Shown piece by piece: positions 1 through 11,379 of a DNA stretch of 64,000 bases; position 1 is the stretch's first letter, and each line of letters begins with the position of its first letter. The DNA comes from Lantana camara (Eukaryota; Streptophyta; Magnoliopsida; Lamiales; Verbenaceae), in contig CM074858.1 in the NCBI GenBank assembly GCA_037501455.1, positions 11,520,501 to 11,584,500 of the forward strand. The letters run 5' to 3'. Below the pieces are notes generated by a model that saw nothing but the letters and a program-made list of their open reading frames with translations, was not told the DNA's origin and did not search any database. The position numbers and the translations under genes were made by a program.

Positions 1-1593
1 GGCCGAGGGTATTGTTGGTGCTGCGGACTGCCACCACCTCTTGGTAGTGGTTTAACTGGAGGTTAGTTACTCCACCCAAGGGATGAGGGAGAGATAGCTG
101 CCTCCCGAATCGTGTTCGTGGTCTCTAGGGTTTGCTCTCCTATTGACATCAAGGAGTAGCGGAGTTATTATCATATTGGTTTTATTGAAGTATCGATGTC
201 TTGATCAACGCCGTTACTATTTTATCATGATTTAAGGAGTTACGGATGGAGAGGCCTAGCTTGCGGGCATTAATGTTCTTGTTACCAGCGGTTCATATTT
301 CTACAAATATTCCCGATTACCCCTATCCCTGATTTTACACTCATCATGAACCGTTTTATATTTGTTATATTCTATTGCTAATATTTTAGATCAAGGTTTT
401 CAAGATCATATAAATATATATACATATACATATATCTATAAACTACTATACCCCCTTCACTTAGTCACTTTGACTAACCCTCTCGCATATTTTAAAATGC
501 ATGATTTCAGGAATCAATGAACGACAACTAGAGGTATTTTGAAGTATTACAACAATAGGTTAGATCCGATCCTAAGAGTACACTGTCTTGAGCCTACTCT
601 CTGAAGAAACAAACTATCTCATACTTTATCCTTGCATGTCAACCTGTTGTACTCTTTTGCGAACTACTTTGATCAATAATGATAATCCTTGCTCATTGTA
701 CGTTATCCTCCCCGTTCATTGGTAAAGTTGAATCTTTTTATCTTCCCCTGCACTGTGAAATATACTCCATTCATATATTATCCTGACCGTTCGCCGTAGT
801 ATTTCCTGAGTGTTGGGTCTAACCTCCATTCAGGGAGTATTGCGGTGCGGGGCTGTAGTGCTGGGGAGGCGCTACAGGCCATTTGTGAGACTTGTTTTGT
901 TTTAGTTTAATACACAGATACACCAAGTACTATAAGTGGTATTGATACTTAAATCTTTTGTCATTTTTGTTGCATATGGCCAATATCATATATTAGGTCC
1001 AAATTGTACCTAATATTATTTTGGATTGAAAATTTCGTAAACATGTTATTATTATGTTATTCGATTTGGTTTTTTTAATTATGTTGTTATTTACATTTGT
1101 TTGTTGAGATTAAATTACTAGAATAGAATTACAATTATTCGGGAAAATATAAGTTTTAATGACATTTTATTTTGTCCTAATATCACTTAATGTGACGCTT
1201 TATTCCGTCAAAATATCACTTAATGTGACGTTTTATTCCATCATAATATAAGATATTGTGATGCTAAATTCCGTCATAACAAACAATTTGATGACGCTTT
1301 ATTGTGTCTCAATACCATTTATCGTGACGCTATTTTTTGTCATAATAAAGTTTTAAACTGGCATATCATACTTTTTAATGACGCTTTATTGTGTCATATT
1401 AAAGCGCTGAAAAGCGTCGCAACATCACGTCTGTGATGACACATTAAACCGTCATAATAGCAGCGTCATAATATCATATTGTGACGGTAACACAAGTGAC
1501 ACTTTTACATAGCGTCATAAAATCGAAAGCGTCACAAAAACCCATTTTTCGTGACGCTTTCTGGCATCACAAAACCCCGTTTTTCTAGTAGTG
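1..1593. mobile_element. End of a CACTA (En/Spm) DNA transposon, running off the left edge
   Basis: The right boundary reads, on the minus strand, CACTACTAGAAAAACGGGG (1575-1593), the typical CACTA terminal inverted repeat. Inside it, about 1150-1580, lie many copies in both orientations of a short motif built on GTGACGCTTTATT / AATAAAGCGTCA, which is the subterminal repeat array that CACTA transposases bind. 1-1100 has no recognisable ORF or transposase domain and includes an AT-rich stretch with TATATA runs (about 400-440). The other terminus and its 3-bp target duplication are outside the window, so whether the element is autonomous cannot be judged. The boundary is firm; everything left of about 1100 is assigned only by continuity. 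Confidence 0.75.
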
Positions 1594-2571
1594 AACCAAC
1601 TCCGACCGTGTACAATGAACATGATATAATACTTTGAATACGTGGTCATGTAATACATAATAATACACGCGAGTCATATAACATGTGCATAATCATGATC
1701 ATGAAATAAGTTCCAACCTTCTCCCTCCATAATGGTCGGGCCTGCAGACCTGAACCATTCCATGATAACAATGTCGAGACGGAGGCTTATGACTCCTACC
1801 CGCTCCTTCGATGGGTTAACCACCGGCTCAAGAATAACTCACCTTCCACGCTACACGGTCGCGTGAGAGATTCTCAAAGGGTACTATATGCAATGGTTTA
1901 TCCGACGACCCGATGTCGTACCGGTTTCCATTCACACAATTCCCCGGGCCCAATACATGTGCATGATCAATGTGCATAACCTCGTCAAAATATTTCAAGT
2001 CATGAGAATCATTATACATTTCATAATTCTAAAGAAAAGGTTTATTCGATAAGAATTTACTCGAGGACTTACTTTGAAATCAATATTTTAGGTTTTGGCC
2101 AAAACTTATCACATAAAGGTTGTAGGGTTGAATACACAACTAGAACGAAAACACCCTCACCTGGAAGACGACGAGACAAGGTACAAGAACAATATGGGTG
2201 CCTAATCGCTCCGAAAGTCTCCATCCTGGAAACGAACTGTACAAAAAAAGGAACAATGTGTACTCGTGAGAAAGGACTCAGTATGAAACCAATTAGGATA
2301 CACGGCATTGATATGAGGTGTTCGTGACATGATATGAAATGATAGAGCATGCATATGAGAATTATGAAATGATATGATATATCGTGTATGAAGTTGCAAA
2401 ACGAACAAACAATTAGCCATGTGCACGGAATCGCATTAAATCACACGGCAAGCAATTAAAGCTGGTAAAACACTTAATCACATAATTAAACAATTAAATC
2501 ACGTAGCACTCGACCTGACCTCACTCGTGATGTCATACCTGGTCAGTCTTGAAAACACGGGACATTACAAA
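1594..2571 (-). mobile_element. LTR-like retrotransposon fragment (minus strand)
   Basis: At 2571 the minus strand begins TGTAATGTCCCGTG, a start common among plant Ty3/gypsy chromovirus LTRs, and the fragment continues leftwards to the CACTA edge. No pol or gag domain is present. The short open frames inside have no recognisable motif and are not called. It may be a solo LTR into which the CACTA element jumped, or a truncated LTR. The left end and target duplication are not visible. Confidence 0.4.
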
Positions 2572-2892
2572 TAATCCACCATCACATCACACGACTCATC
2601 TCATTACTCATTTATCTCATCTCTTCTCAACCAGCAAAGTAACATAGCACAGGTGTATTAGGAATTGGTTGAAATTAAAAAAAAAAAGGAATTTTTTTAT
2701 TCTTTTTGTATTACAATTATTTATCCGTATTAATCTCAATTGCATAACAATACACTTGGCGTGTGCATGTAAGTGAAAAATAAAAATAAAACACAAATTA
2801 AAACTAAAATAAGAAATTCAAAACCCAAATTCCCTAAATCGATTCTTACCTAACATATAGATATAAGGGGCAAATGCGAATAACTCCCCATC
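2572..2892. repeat. Copy 1 of a direct duplication (matches 8577-8899)
   Basis: About 320 bp starting AATAATCCACCATCACATC and ending ATAACTCCCCATCA match 8577-8899 almost base for base, differing by scattered substitutions and small indels in A/T runs. The left edge coincides with the start of the LTR-like fragment and the right edge with the truncation point of the gypsy gag fragment. The right-hand copy lies inside an intron of the lipase-like pseudogene, so this copy is probably a stray piece of a second copy of that locus. Confidence 0.8.
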
Positions 2893-4548
2893 AGATGCGA
2901 GGGGGGGTGAGTTTCTCCGAGCGAGAGCAGGGTTGCGGCGGCGGTTTCTGCTGGACTCTCCCCTATCCTCCATGCCCTTGTCGGTTCGAGGGGTACTGGC
3001 AAGTTTTTGTGCCCTTGCGATGTACATGTACTTGAGGGTAAAGAAGGAGTCAGCTATCTCCCTTATCTCCATCAGGTAGCGTAGCTTCTTTTTTGCCACT
3101 TCCTCTACAAACTCCTTGCTGACATAGTTCTTCATATTGATAGCCCCAAAAAGTATGTGCCTCAAAAAGTCCATCGAGGGCTTTTCCACCAGCAGGATTT
3201 CCTTGTTGAATCTTCCCAGGAAGGACCTGAGGGTCTCGTTTGGTCCCTGCACCAGGCTGTAGAGAGCCGTGGCCGCAGGCGCTGGTGCCTTCAAAGAGTT
3301 GAAATGTTTTAAGAAGGCGTCGGTCAAATCATTGTACCCTCGAATGAAGCGAGGGGGCAGCTTCTTGTACCATTCCTGTGCCATTCCTACGAGGGAAGTG
3401 ACAAAAACTTTCGTCCAGTAGTGACTGAAATGCTTGTAAAGGTGCATCATGTGCACAAAGTGATCCAAGTGCTCGGCCGGGTCAGTGGTTCCGTCGTAGC
3501 GGTTGACGGATGTGGGGATCTTGCCTAATCCAACGCGAGCTATTAATATCTCATCCACGAGGGGCGAACCGCCTGTCAAAGGCCTGTGGTTCCCGCCCTC
3601 GTGGTCATGTTCCTCGTAATCTTTTTCCCTCCAACAGCGAGGGACTTGGTTCCTGGGTTGCGAGCGTCTCTGGCCTTGGACCTCTCGTCCCCCGCATGGG
3701 GAACTTGAGACCGTGCTCGAGAGAGCTGCTCCACCATTTGTTGCAGGTCTTCAAGTTGATTTTGGACCGCAGACAACCGAGGGTCGTTTCCTTCCCTCCT
3801 ACTCACTCTTCCGGAGGCGATTGAACCTCCTCTTCTGCACCCCCACCCTCCCCTCCCCCGCGCTTGAGGGGCTTTCTCCTTCTCTGCAGGGTGTTGTTCC
3901 TGCCCACCCCTCGGTGGGGCTTCTTTCCTTGGTGCTGTGGCAGCGGTGGTGGCTGAGCCCTCAGTATGTTCTGGGCAGCCGTTAAGGGGTGAGTTTGTAG
4001 CCCTCCCATTTGAGGGGCCATCTGAGTGCCCACCCCTGAGGGGAAATAAGCAGAAGTAAAGTGCTTCCAGGCGTTCTGGGCGGCTTGTACCTCGCACTGA
4101 GTGTAGAGCGCCTGGAGCTATTGCGGTGTCATCTGTGGCATTTCCACTCCCTGGATTTCTTTGGGAATGGAGACTGGAAGCTGCAATGTGCCCACTTGGT
4201 AGGGCTATACCATGGGCATCATGCCCGACATTACTCCGGGCATCACACTAGGTTGCATGTACATGTACCCTGGTGGAGGCATCGCCATGGAGTATGCGGC
4301 GGGATTGACGGCGAGCGTCGCAGGTGGCATGGCAGAACCTCCAGTTGTGGTTCCGGCATCGGGGAGAGATCCCACCAGGACCTCTTTGCTTCTTGCGGCA
4401 ACAAGAGGAATGCTTCCGCCATTGGAGTGTTACCGGCTTGCACGGCGGTGACGTCAATGTTGCCGGCACAGCCACCTGGGTTCTCCTCGTTTTCGGGAGT
4501 GAGAACCCCTCTGTTGTCCAAAGCTTCGGATCTTGTTGCTGTTACCAT
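2893..4548 (-). pseudogene. gag of a Tat-type Ty3/gypsy element, truncated and frameshifted
   Basis: On the minus strand an ATG at 4548 opens a gag frame that continues through frame changes near 4240 and 3580. The best-preserved part (3579-2893) contains the Retrotrans_gag core: RYDGTTDPAEHLDHF, then ALYSLVQGPNETLRSFLGRF, then a basic Arg-rich tail. It is clearly related to the gag at 36000-36700 in the same window (shared RYDGTTDP and SLVGM.QEWYK motifs). The reading frame runs past 2893 into the duplicated segment, so the element is cut off before its zinc knuckle and pol. Gag would package element RNA in the cytoplasm; this copy cannot. Its LTR (4648-5610) differs in sequence from the LTR at 56460-57281, so it is a relative and not the same family. 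Confidence 0.85.
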
Positions 4549-4627
4549 GGTGAAAACTGCTGGTGTCACTATTCAACTAGCTGAGGAGGAAGAATCAGAT
4601 GAAGATGAGGAAGATGATGATGGATTT

Positions 4628-4647
4628 TCCACAGACGGTGCCAAAAA
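4628..4647 (-). other. Retrotransposon primer-binding site
   Basis: Minus strand TTTTTGGCACCGTCTGTGG lies directly after the LTR end ...CACCATCA. It corresponds to TGGCGCCGTCTGTGGGAA at 35000 in the large Tat element, with one substitution in the core. tRNA priming at such sites starts minus-strand DNA synthesis. Confidence 0.75.
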
Positions 4648-5610
4648 TGATGGTGCAGAAACTGGAATAGGATTAAAACACCAACACTTTAAGATTTGTT
4701 TAGGAAATGGAAGACCATCACAGGCGTCAGAGCCTCAGGAACTGGGTTTCCAAATGAGCGTGGGTTCTTCCAACTAAGATAACGCCAGGGTTTGTGCAGC
4801 AAAAGTTCAGAAAACTGTGAAGTGTGGCAAGCTTGAGGAAGAAGATGGAGGTCAGGGAGTAATGCTCAGTTCAATGCAATGTCTGTCTATGATTTTGTAT
4901 ATGAGATATGACTTAGGGAAGGTGAGTGTGAATTCCCTTATTTATACATTGAGGGCAATGGTGTTTTGGTAAAAGCGACCATGTGGTCCCAAACCCAGTG
5001 CTGCCCTAGACACGTGGTGACGTGTGATGGTGTGAAAGTGACTTCCCTGAAAGTTTGTGGCGTGTCAGGGGTGGTGCGCGCACTACCTCTGGGTGTCAGA
5101 GGTTGTTACAGAGCTGTTAGCGAGCATGGAGACACCCAAAATGGCTCCTCACGTAGTTGGGTGTGCCCTCGAGGGGAACCCTTCATTAAGGTAGGAGTTA
5201 GCTTCTGGGTAATGAGTACCCTCGATGGTGAGGACGATACTGGCATCAAGAGGTAGTACGAGCGCTGGCAGCGCTCGAGGGGTTCTCCGGCAACTCGGTC
5301 CGATCGTCATGAGACTCGAGCGGTGGGTGGATACGACCGCGAGTTCCCTCAGGGAGGGTCCCCCTGGTGTGGAAGCGATGAACTCTAGTGGAGAGCATTC
5401 CGTGAGTCCGCAGTGCGAGCGTCAGATGGGATTGGTAAGCAGATCCCACGCTCGTGACTTGGGCCGAAGCGCTCAAGTCTTAAATAGTGAGATAATGGGT
5501 GAATGGGCTGGGTTTATTCCGCGAGCCCATTATCGCGAACGTCCAAGCTCTGGAGTCTTCAGATCGCGACACGTGTTCGGTGTTGATCTGAGCGTGATTT
5601 GGGCTCATCA
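4648..5610 (-). mobile_element. 5' LTR (963 bp) of the truncated gypsy element
   Basis: On the minus strand the LTR runs TGATGAGCCCAAATC (5610) to CTGCACCATCA (4648), with TG...CA ends and a primer-binding site immediately downstream. A TATA-like GTATAAATAA lies at about 4938-4947 on the minus strand, as expected for the LTR promoter. An open plus-strand frame at 4061-4777 overlaps it but crosses from gag into the LTR and is a shadow. No 3' LTR is present. Confidence 0.75.
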
Positions 5611-5659
5611 AATATGTATTAAATTTACATAAGTGATATCAAAATTATAATTATTAAAT

Positions 5660-6357
5660 GAGCAAAATACATTTTTTGTCCCATAGGATTAGGCCTTTTG
5701 CAATTTTGGTCCCATTATTTCAAAATCAGACAAATTTAGTCCCATTGGTTTAAATTTGTTGCAATTTTGGTCCCGCCGTTAAAAATTGGACGGAAACTGT
5801 TAACTCTTAATTAAGTAAATTACACTTTTGGTCTCATACGATTTGATTGTTTTCAATTTTAGTCCCACATTTTTTAAAATAGACATATTTAGTCCCATAA
5901 GTGTTCGAGATTGTTAGTTCTTTTATGTATAATCTATAATTGTTGTGTATGAACAAAATATGCATATTTAGTTAGAAATATACGTCAAATGCATTTTATG
6001 AATTTTTTTGGTGTATAAAAGATAAAAGAAGAAATAATATAAATTAGAGTTAACGACCAAAATACTTATTTCCGTCAAAAAATTGATGGGAGGACCAAAA
6101 TTGCAAAAAGAAAAAAAAAATGGGACTAAATATGTCTATTTTAAAAAATATGGGACTAAAATTGAAAACAATCAAATCGTATGGGACCAAAAGTGTAATT
6201 TACTTTAAGGGGTTAACGGTTTTCCGTCCAATTTTTAACGGCGGGACCAAAATTGTAACAAATTGAAATTAATGGGACTAAATTTGTATGATTTTGAAAT
6301 AATGGGACCAAAATTACAAAAGGTCTAATCCTGTGGGACCAAAAATGTAATTTGCTC
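5660..6357. mobile_element. Mutator-type foldback MITE with perfect 9-bp target duplication
   Basis: The element starts GAGCAAAATACATTTTTTG and ends CAAAAATGTAATTTGCTC. Two arms of about 250 bp (5660-5905 and 6110-6357) are near-perfect inverted complements, rich in a TTTTGGTCCCA motif, around a loop of about 200 bp. TTATTAAAT flanks it on both sides (5651-5659 and 6358-6366), the 9-bp target duplication characteristic of Mutator-like elements. No coding capacity is present, so it depends on a transposase supplied elsewhere. Confidence 0.9.
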
Positions 6358-6366
6358 TTATTAAAT

Positions 6367-6744
6367 TTACAAGAAAATATAAATATAATTATTTGACTAA
6401 GTGATATCAAAATTATAATTATCCATATTCGATTGGGGTCTATATGTAATTACAGTCATTTTTCCTCTGCCAATTTCCATAAGAGTTTTCACTTTCCAAA
6501 TCAGACTAAGGCAGGATAGACCCATTTACTTATTTAACTTTGTCTAGTCAGATATAATTTCTACGTCGTGTAGTTATTCATTGGAAAATAATTTCGCGTA
6601 GAAGAACATTAAGACAATACATCGACGTCGAAACGTGTTCCGTGTACATGCCCATGAGAAAAACGACGTCGAATGTACAAGTTCAAGGGCAAGACTATAT
6701 TCACTACCTTTTTCTTTTCCCTGCATGCAATAATTGTTGTCCAA
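6367..6744. other. Non-coding spacer upstream of the lipase-like pseudogene
   Basis: No gene seen. A 24-bp piece (AAGTGATATCAAAATTATAA onward) at 6398-6422 repeats the sequence just left of the Mutator MITE (5631-5655), so the MITE lies between two copies of a short duplication. Confidence 0.5.
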
Positions 6745-7589
6745 AAGAATCAAGTTTCCTCATTATTTTCTCCAAACAATTTACAACGTGCCTCAACATC
6801 GTTGGAAATAAAGCCAACTTTGCGGTGTTCTTAAAGAGCTTCTTGAGAGGTATTTTAGATTGATTTGGTCAGAAATATATATGTGCAATCAAAGAGTGTA
6901 ATGTATGTATGGTTTTTATGTTGCAGGGGAGAAATTGGTGTGGCCCGTTCGGCCAGTTATTTGTCAGTGATTGGGTTTCTTGACCAGAGGGTGGAATTGG
7001 ACAAGAACATCCAACCAGGGTGTAATAATAAGTACTAGTAACTTTGCACATTCTATGCATGTGCAAATAAAAAATAATTATTGTATAAATATATTAAAAT
7101 TAAATTTTTTTTATTAAATATATACTCTATAGTTTTTTTTAATATAATCATTAATTTATGATTAAAAAAATAAGTAGCATAAAATAACATCATATTAATC
7201 ATTATAAAAATTTAAAATATAAGTGAAAAGTGATAAAAATTATAATAAAAAAAGAAAAGGAAAGTGATGAAAAAAAAAGAAAAAAGAAATTAAGAAACCA
7301 AGTGATTAGACAGAAAAGAGGAATTCACAACGTGTAAGCTAGAGATAAAACGTGGAGGAGATAAAACCGGATAAAATCAATCAATAAATAAATAGAAAAT
7401 AAATTATTTTTAGAGTCCAATCAATCAATAAATAAATAGAAAATAAATTATTTTTAGAGTCCACGAGACCAAACTTGGGTCTCTCGCTTAATAAATAGTA
7501 TAGATTATGCAACTCTTTGTGTCATGGCATCCAAATTGGCCTATAAGAACAATGAGTGCATACGACTCACCGTTGAAAAAACATGGAAG
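6745..7589 (+). pseudogene. 5' exons of an oil-body-lipase-like gene (broken)
   Basis: Three exon-like blocks match, in order, the N-terminal half expected for plant oil-body/class-3 lipases of the OBL1 type. Block 1 ends at 6849 (...FLKSFLR) with a GT donor. Block 2 (6927-7019) follows TTGCAG and encodes, after a one-base frame change, SYLSVIGFLDQRVELDKNIQ. Block 3 (about 7504-7589) encodes MASKLAYKNNECIRLTVEKT then WK, ending at a GT donor. In intact relatives these blocks directly precede the segment that begins at 9587 here. The frame change in block 2 (TGA in the frame carried over from block 1) and the 480-bp gap to block 3 argue against function. Identification rests on remembered family motifs and the correct order; exact exon edges are inferred. 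Confidence 0.6.
7377..7462. repeat. Two-copy tandem repeat, 44-bp unit
   Basis: The unit CAATCAATAAATAAATAGAA... ending TTTTTAGAGTCC occurs twice in a row with no visible mismatch, which points to a recent duplication. Confidence 0.85.
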
Positions 7590-7657
7590 GTATTTTTTTT
7601 AAGATTTGCGACCTAAATCACATAATCCTTCTATTATATTTAACGCACTCGCACTCA

Positions 7658-7770
7658 GTTCTCCGCACTGGCGAATTTTGCACATTTCTCGCTTTAAGAC
7701 GACTTAGAATTTTAATTCTCCGCACTGACGAATTTGTGCATATTTCTCGCTTTAAGACGAGTTATAATTT
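7658..7770. repeat. Two-copy tandem repeat, 56-bp unit
   Basis: TTCTCCGCACTGGCGAATTTT... continuing TTTCTCGCTTTAAGACGA is repeated 56 bp later with a few changes. It lies in the long intron of the lipase-like pseudogene. A related CGCACCCGCAC-rich stretch follows at 7988-8080. The remainder of 7771-8576 is AT-rich with nothing recognisable. Confidence 0.7.
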
Positions 7771-8576
7771 CTCAATTCACACCTTTAAAAATATAAAGAC
7801 ACATTTTAATTTTTTGATTTAACTTATAATTACTATAAAATGATAGAATTAGGTAATTTTTATCGATAATTAAAAAGAATCATGTTTGATCTTATATTAA
7901 TTTTTAAATTTTATCTTGAAACTATATATAAAATAAAATTATATTATATATATAATTATTTAAAATAATTTTTTATTAAACATTTTAAGGCGCACCCGCA
8001 CTCAATTTTTTTAAAAATTTTGCGCACTGCGCATTCGCACCCACACCCGCACCCGCACTCGCTCTCGCATTATGCGACCTAGCTTACGACTAAATTTGAG
8101 AAATTTCATATATTATAGGATTCAACTTGAACAAGACCCAAAACATTGGGTAATTTAAGCTTGAGTCTAATTCGATCGGTCAAATCAATATAATAACGGG
8201 GTGGATCTTTTACATTTGTCATGTGATTGATGGAAAATTTAGAAAGAGTGACCAATCAAGTGGGAAGTATAATACACTTGCCCTTTTAATTGGTTGAATT
8301 CATTCGAGTTGGGTCTAGGTTAGAATTTTCCCAAAATATTGGACAAAATTGAGAAATTTCCTTTTTTTTTCCTCTCACTTATGTATTTCATCTTCTCTTC
8401 CACTCATCCATACACATCATCAACATGTTAATTTCGTAGAATGAAGGGGGATTAGATTAATAATCCTATTTTATACTTGTGTTTACTATTACTTTTACGA
8501 GTAAGGGGATTAATCACATGGTCCGAGATGATATTGGATAGAAGGTTGATTATTCATCTCATATTTTTCATGTGAT

Positions 8577-8899
8577 GAATAATCCACCATCACATCCCAC
8601 GACTCATCGATCATTACTCATCTATCTCATTTCATCTCAACCAACAAAGTAAACATAGCACATGTGTATTGGTAATTGGTTGAAATTTTTTTTTAAAAAA
8701 AATTGATTATTTTTATATTACAATTATTTATCCATATTAATCTCAATTTCATAACAATACACTTGGCGTGTGCATGTAAGTGAAAAAGAAAATAAAACAA
8801 AAATTAAAACTAAAATAAGAAAATCAAAACCCAAATTCCCTAAATCGATTCTTACCTAACATATAGATATAAGGGGCAGTTGCGAATAACTCTCCATCA
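8577..8899. repeat. Copy 2 of the direct duplication (matches 2572-2892)
   Basis: See 2572-2892. This copy is continuous with lipase-intron sequence on both sides, so it is the likelier original location. It contains TTCTTACCTAACATATAGAT and an AT-rich core, with no coding potential. Confidence 0.8.
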
Positions 8900-8937
8900 A
8901 TTTGAAGATTTTTACTATTTTTTTTGGATAAATATTT

Positions 8938-9225
8938 GTTGCCATTTGAACTATGCCCATTTTTGCAAATTACCATCCAAACAAACTTTCATTGCAAACC
9001 ACCATCTAATTTTTGCATTTGTAACAAAACGTCATCTAAACCATTTTTTTTTTTTTGTGGTTTTGGAAAAAAAATTTTTGACACGTGACATTTTCCTAAA
9101 ATATACACGCCACACCAAAACCACCTTCAGATGGCGTTTTGTCACAAATGCAAAGATTAGATGGCGGTTTGCAATGAAAGTTTGTTTGGATGGTAAATTG
9201 CAAAAATTGGTATAGTTCGGATGAC
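8938..9225. mobile_element. Foldback MITE, about 288 bp
   Basis: The left arm GTTGCCATTTGAACTATGCC and the reverse complement of the right arm (GTCATCCGAACTATACC) are homologous over about 110 bp each, including CATCCAAACAAACTTTCATT in both. The flanks are nearly identical 9-mers (TAAATATTT left, AAAATATTT right), compatible with a Mutator-type insertion. The 111-residue open frame across it (8880-9215) is produced by the palindrome and is not a gene. Confidence 0.75.
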
Positions 9226-9586
9226 AAAAAATATTTTTCCCTTTTTTTTTTTTTGAAAGTTTTGAAGATTTTTACTTAACTCCCCGAAAATTTATAGTAT
9301 ATAATAGGATATAAATACTGCATTAGAATATTATACAACATGTTTTGAGAGTTGTGAAAATTTATACAATATAATAGGATATAAATACTGTATTATATCA
9401 TATTTGTACTGCACGTAAGGAGTTAAATAAAAATATGATGTCCAATTAGGGAGTTAAGTAAAAATATAATACCGAAATGGGGATTTATCCCACATTACCC
9501 GTAGATATAAATCTAATTATTTATTAAATTACTTTTATAAAGAGATTTGCACTTGCTAAAACTCACTTTAGACGTACCTTGTGCAG
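9226..9586. other. AT-rich remainder of the lipase intron
   Basis: It contains two copies of GGATATAAATACTG(C/T)ATTA and repeated AGTTAA(A/G)TAAAAATAT segments. No gene. It ends at CCTTGTGCAG, a plausible splice acceptor for the block at 9587. Confidence 0.5.
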
Positions 9587-11112
9587 ATGGAATCGTTAGG
9601 ACAAGGAGCATATAGCTTCCGAAACGATAAGAATTAAGACATGATGAAGTACCCCAAATGATAATTATACCTTAATTCCTCAAAAAAATATTAATCAACC
9701 TAAAATCTCATATATCACTTATAACATTGACCAGAACAACTCAACAGAGATTCAACACAGGCCTTCATGTTATAATCATGTTCCAAGACAAAAGCACCAA
9801 TCCAGACACAATCATCGTAGCCTTCCGAGGCACAGAACCCTTCAACGCATCTGACTGGAGTTCAGACTGCGACATATCATGGTACAAGCTGCAAGGCATC
9901 AAGGGCCGAGTCCACCGTGGTTTCATCACGACCCTCGGAATGAAATCAGACGGGACGTGGCCACCAAACTCCAATCATCAGAATCGATACGCTTACAACA
10001 CCATAACGGAAGAGTTAAAAGGGCATCTCCGGAACAGCCCTACGGCTAAGATTGTCGTGACGGGACATAGCCTTGGCGGGGCGCTTGCGGTTCTCTTCCC
10101 TGCAGTTCTTGCACTGCACAATGAGGTTGATACTACAAAGGCTAGAAGCGGTGTACACGTTTGGACAACCTAGGGTTGGAGATCAGAAATTCGGGATGTT
10201 CATGGAAGGGCAGTTCGAACACTATGGAATCGGATACTATAGATTTGTGTATAACTATGATGTTGTGCCGAGAGTGCCGTTTGATTGCTCCGAGCTGACG
10301 TTTAAGCACTTCGGGAAATGCATCTACATCAACAGTCTTTATGAAGCTGAGGTAATTTCTACTATTTACGTCTAATCTACACCACTGGGGAAAATGCAAT
10401 ATTACAGTTGGCACCCCTAAAGATGAAAATTAATCTTATAGTATACACCTAGTCAGCTTGGTGAATATTACTAAATATGACAAAAACACCCCTTCAAGCG
10501 TTTTTCCCCTAATTCTGTAAACTACCTAGCTGTTCATCTATACTATTATATTAAGCAAGTATTAGGAGTAGATAAGTCTTGGTGTCTTAATTCTACTTTT
10601 GGACTAGAAACCGTCTTGGTGTCTTCTACTTTTGGAGTCTTAGAAACCGTACCATTTTCGATTCTTGGACTCTTTTTAAAATCTTTTCACGTTAATCTTT
10701 TCCATATTCTTTACTAGTGTAGGTAATTATTAGTGTAATATAAAACTTTATTATTACCATATAAAAAGAACTGTGATATTACCATATTTCCGTGTGATTA
10801 ACCCTATTTCGGAGTATCCAACGACAAATTAATTCTCCCATGATCATATATATAATGAGACAGATTGTTGAGGAAGAGCCTCTGAAGAATTACTTTGCGT
10901 GGGGAGCTTTATTTGTTAGCAAGAGAGCAGATGTAGTGTGGGAGGTGGTGAGAAGCTTTGTTCTTCCCCACATTTTCGGACCAGATTACAAGGAATCTTT
11001 GCTGCAACAAATGTTTAGGATGTTTGGTCTCATCTTCCCAGGTGTACCTGCTCATGGGCCACAAGATTACATTAATGCTACTCGATTGGCTGATTTGCAC
11101 CAACTTGATTAG
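9587..11112 (+). pseudogene. 3' part of an oil-body-lipase-like class-3 lipase, frameshifted
   Basis: The frame from 9727 encodes VAFRGTEPFNASDW, then KIVVTGHSLGGALAVLFPAV with the GxSxG nucleophile (GHSLG). Near 10130 the frame shifts by one base and continues as LEAVYTFGQPRVGDQKFGMF and YNYDVVPRVPFD (catalytic Asp region), then TFKHFGKC (His region). The exon ends at 10351 (GAG|GTAATT). The last exon, 10864-11112, follows GAGACAG and encodes EEEPLKNYFAWGALF...GPDYKESLL...VPAHGPQDYINATRL before the stop. An 11-bp duplication (ATGTTATAATC) near 9767-9788 and extra sequence at about 9635-9725 further disrupt the frame. Intact proteins of this type hydrolyse triacylglycerol on oil bodies. Serine, aspartate and histidine motifs are all visible, but at least three frame breaks make an active product unlikely unless assembly errors are responsible. 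Confidence 0.8.
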
Positions 11113-11379
11113 TGACAATATTAGCAGTCAATAAATAACTATATATGTGATCAATTATATCAAGTTAAATTCAATTACATATGCATGTACACGTTTTTAG
11201 TTGTTTATTAACGTATTCTGTGTAATATCCAAGGATTTGATCATATTATACAGTGCTAATGTGTGAATATTCATGACACAGAGTCTGTCACGTCGAATTT
11301 ATGAAGACAAGTGCTCAGAAATTAAACAAAAAGTACATAATTAAACACCACTAAAGCTAAGGTAATAGGACTTTCATTT

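Noticed and set aside
4061..4777. 238-codon open frame on the plus strand with an acidic C-terminal part
   Set aside because: It lies opposite the minus-strand gag, then crosses the primer-binding site into the LTR; shadow of a retrotransposon.
8880..9215. 111-codon open frame rich in Phe/His
   Set aside because: Produced by the two arms of a foldback MITE; the halves are translations of complementary strands of one sequence.
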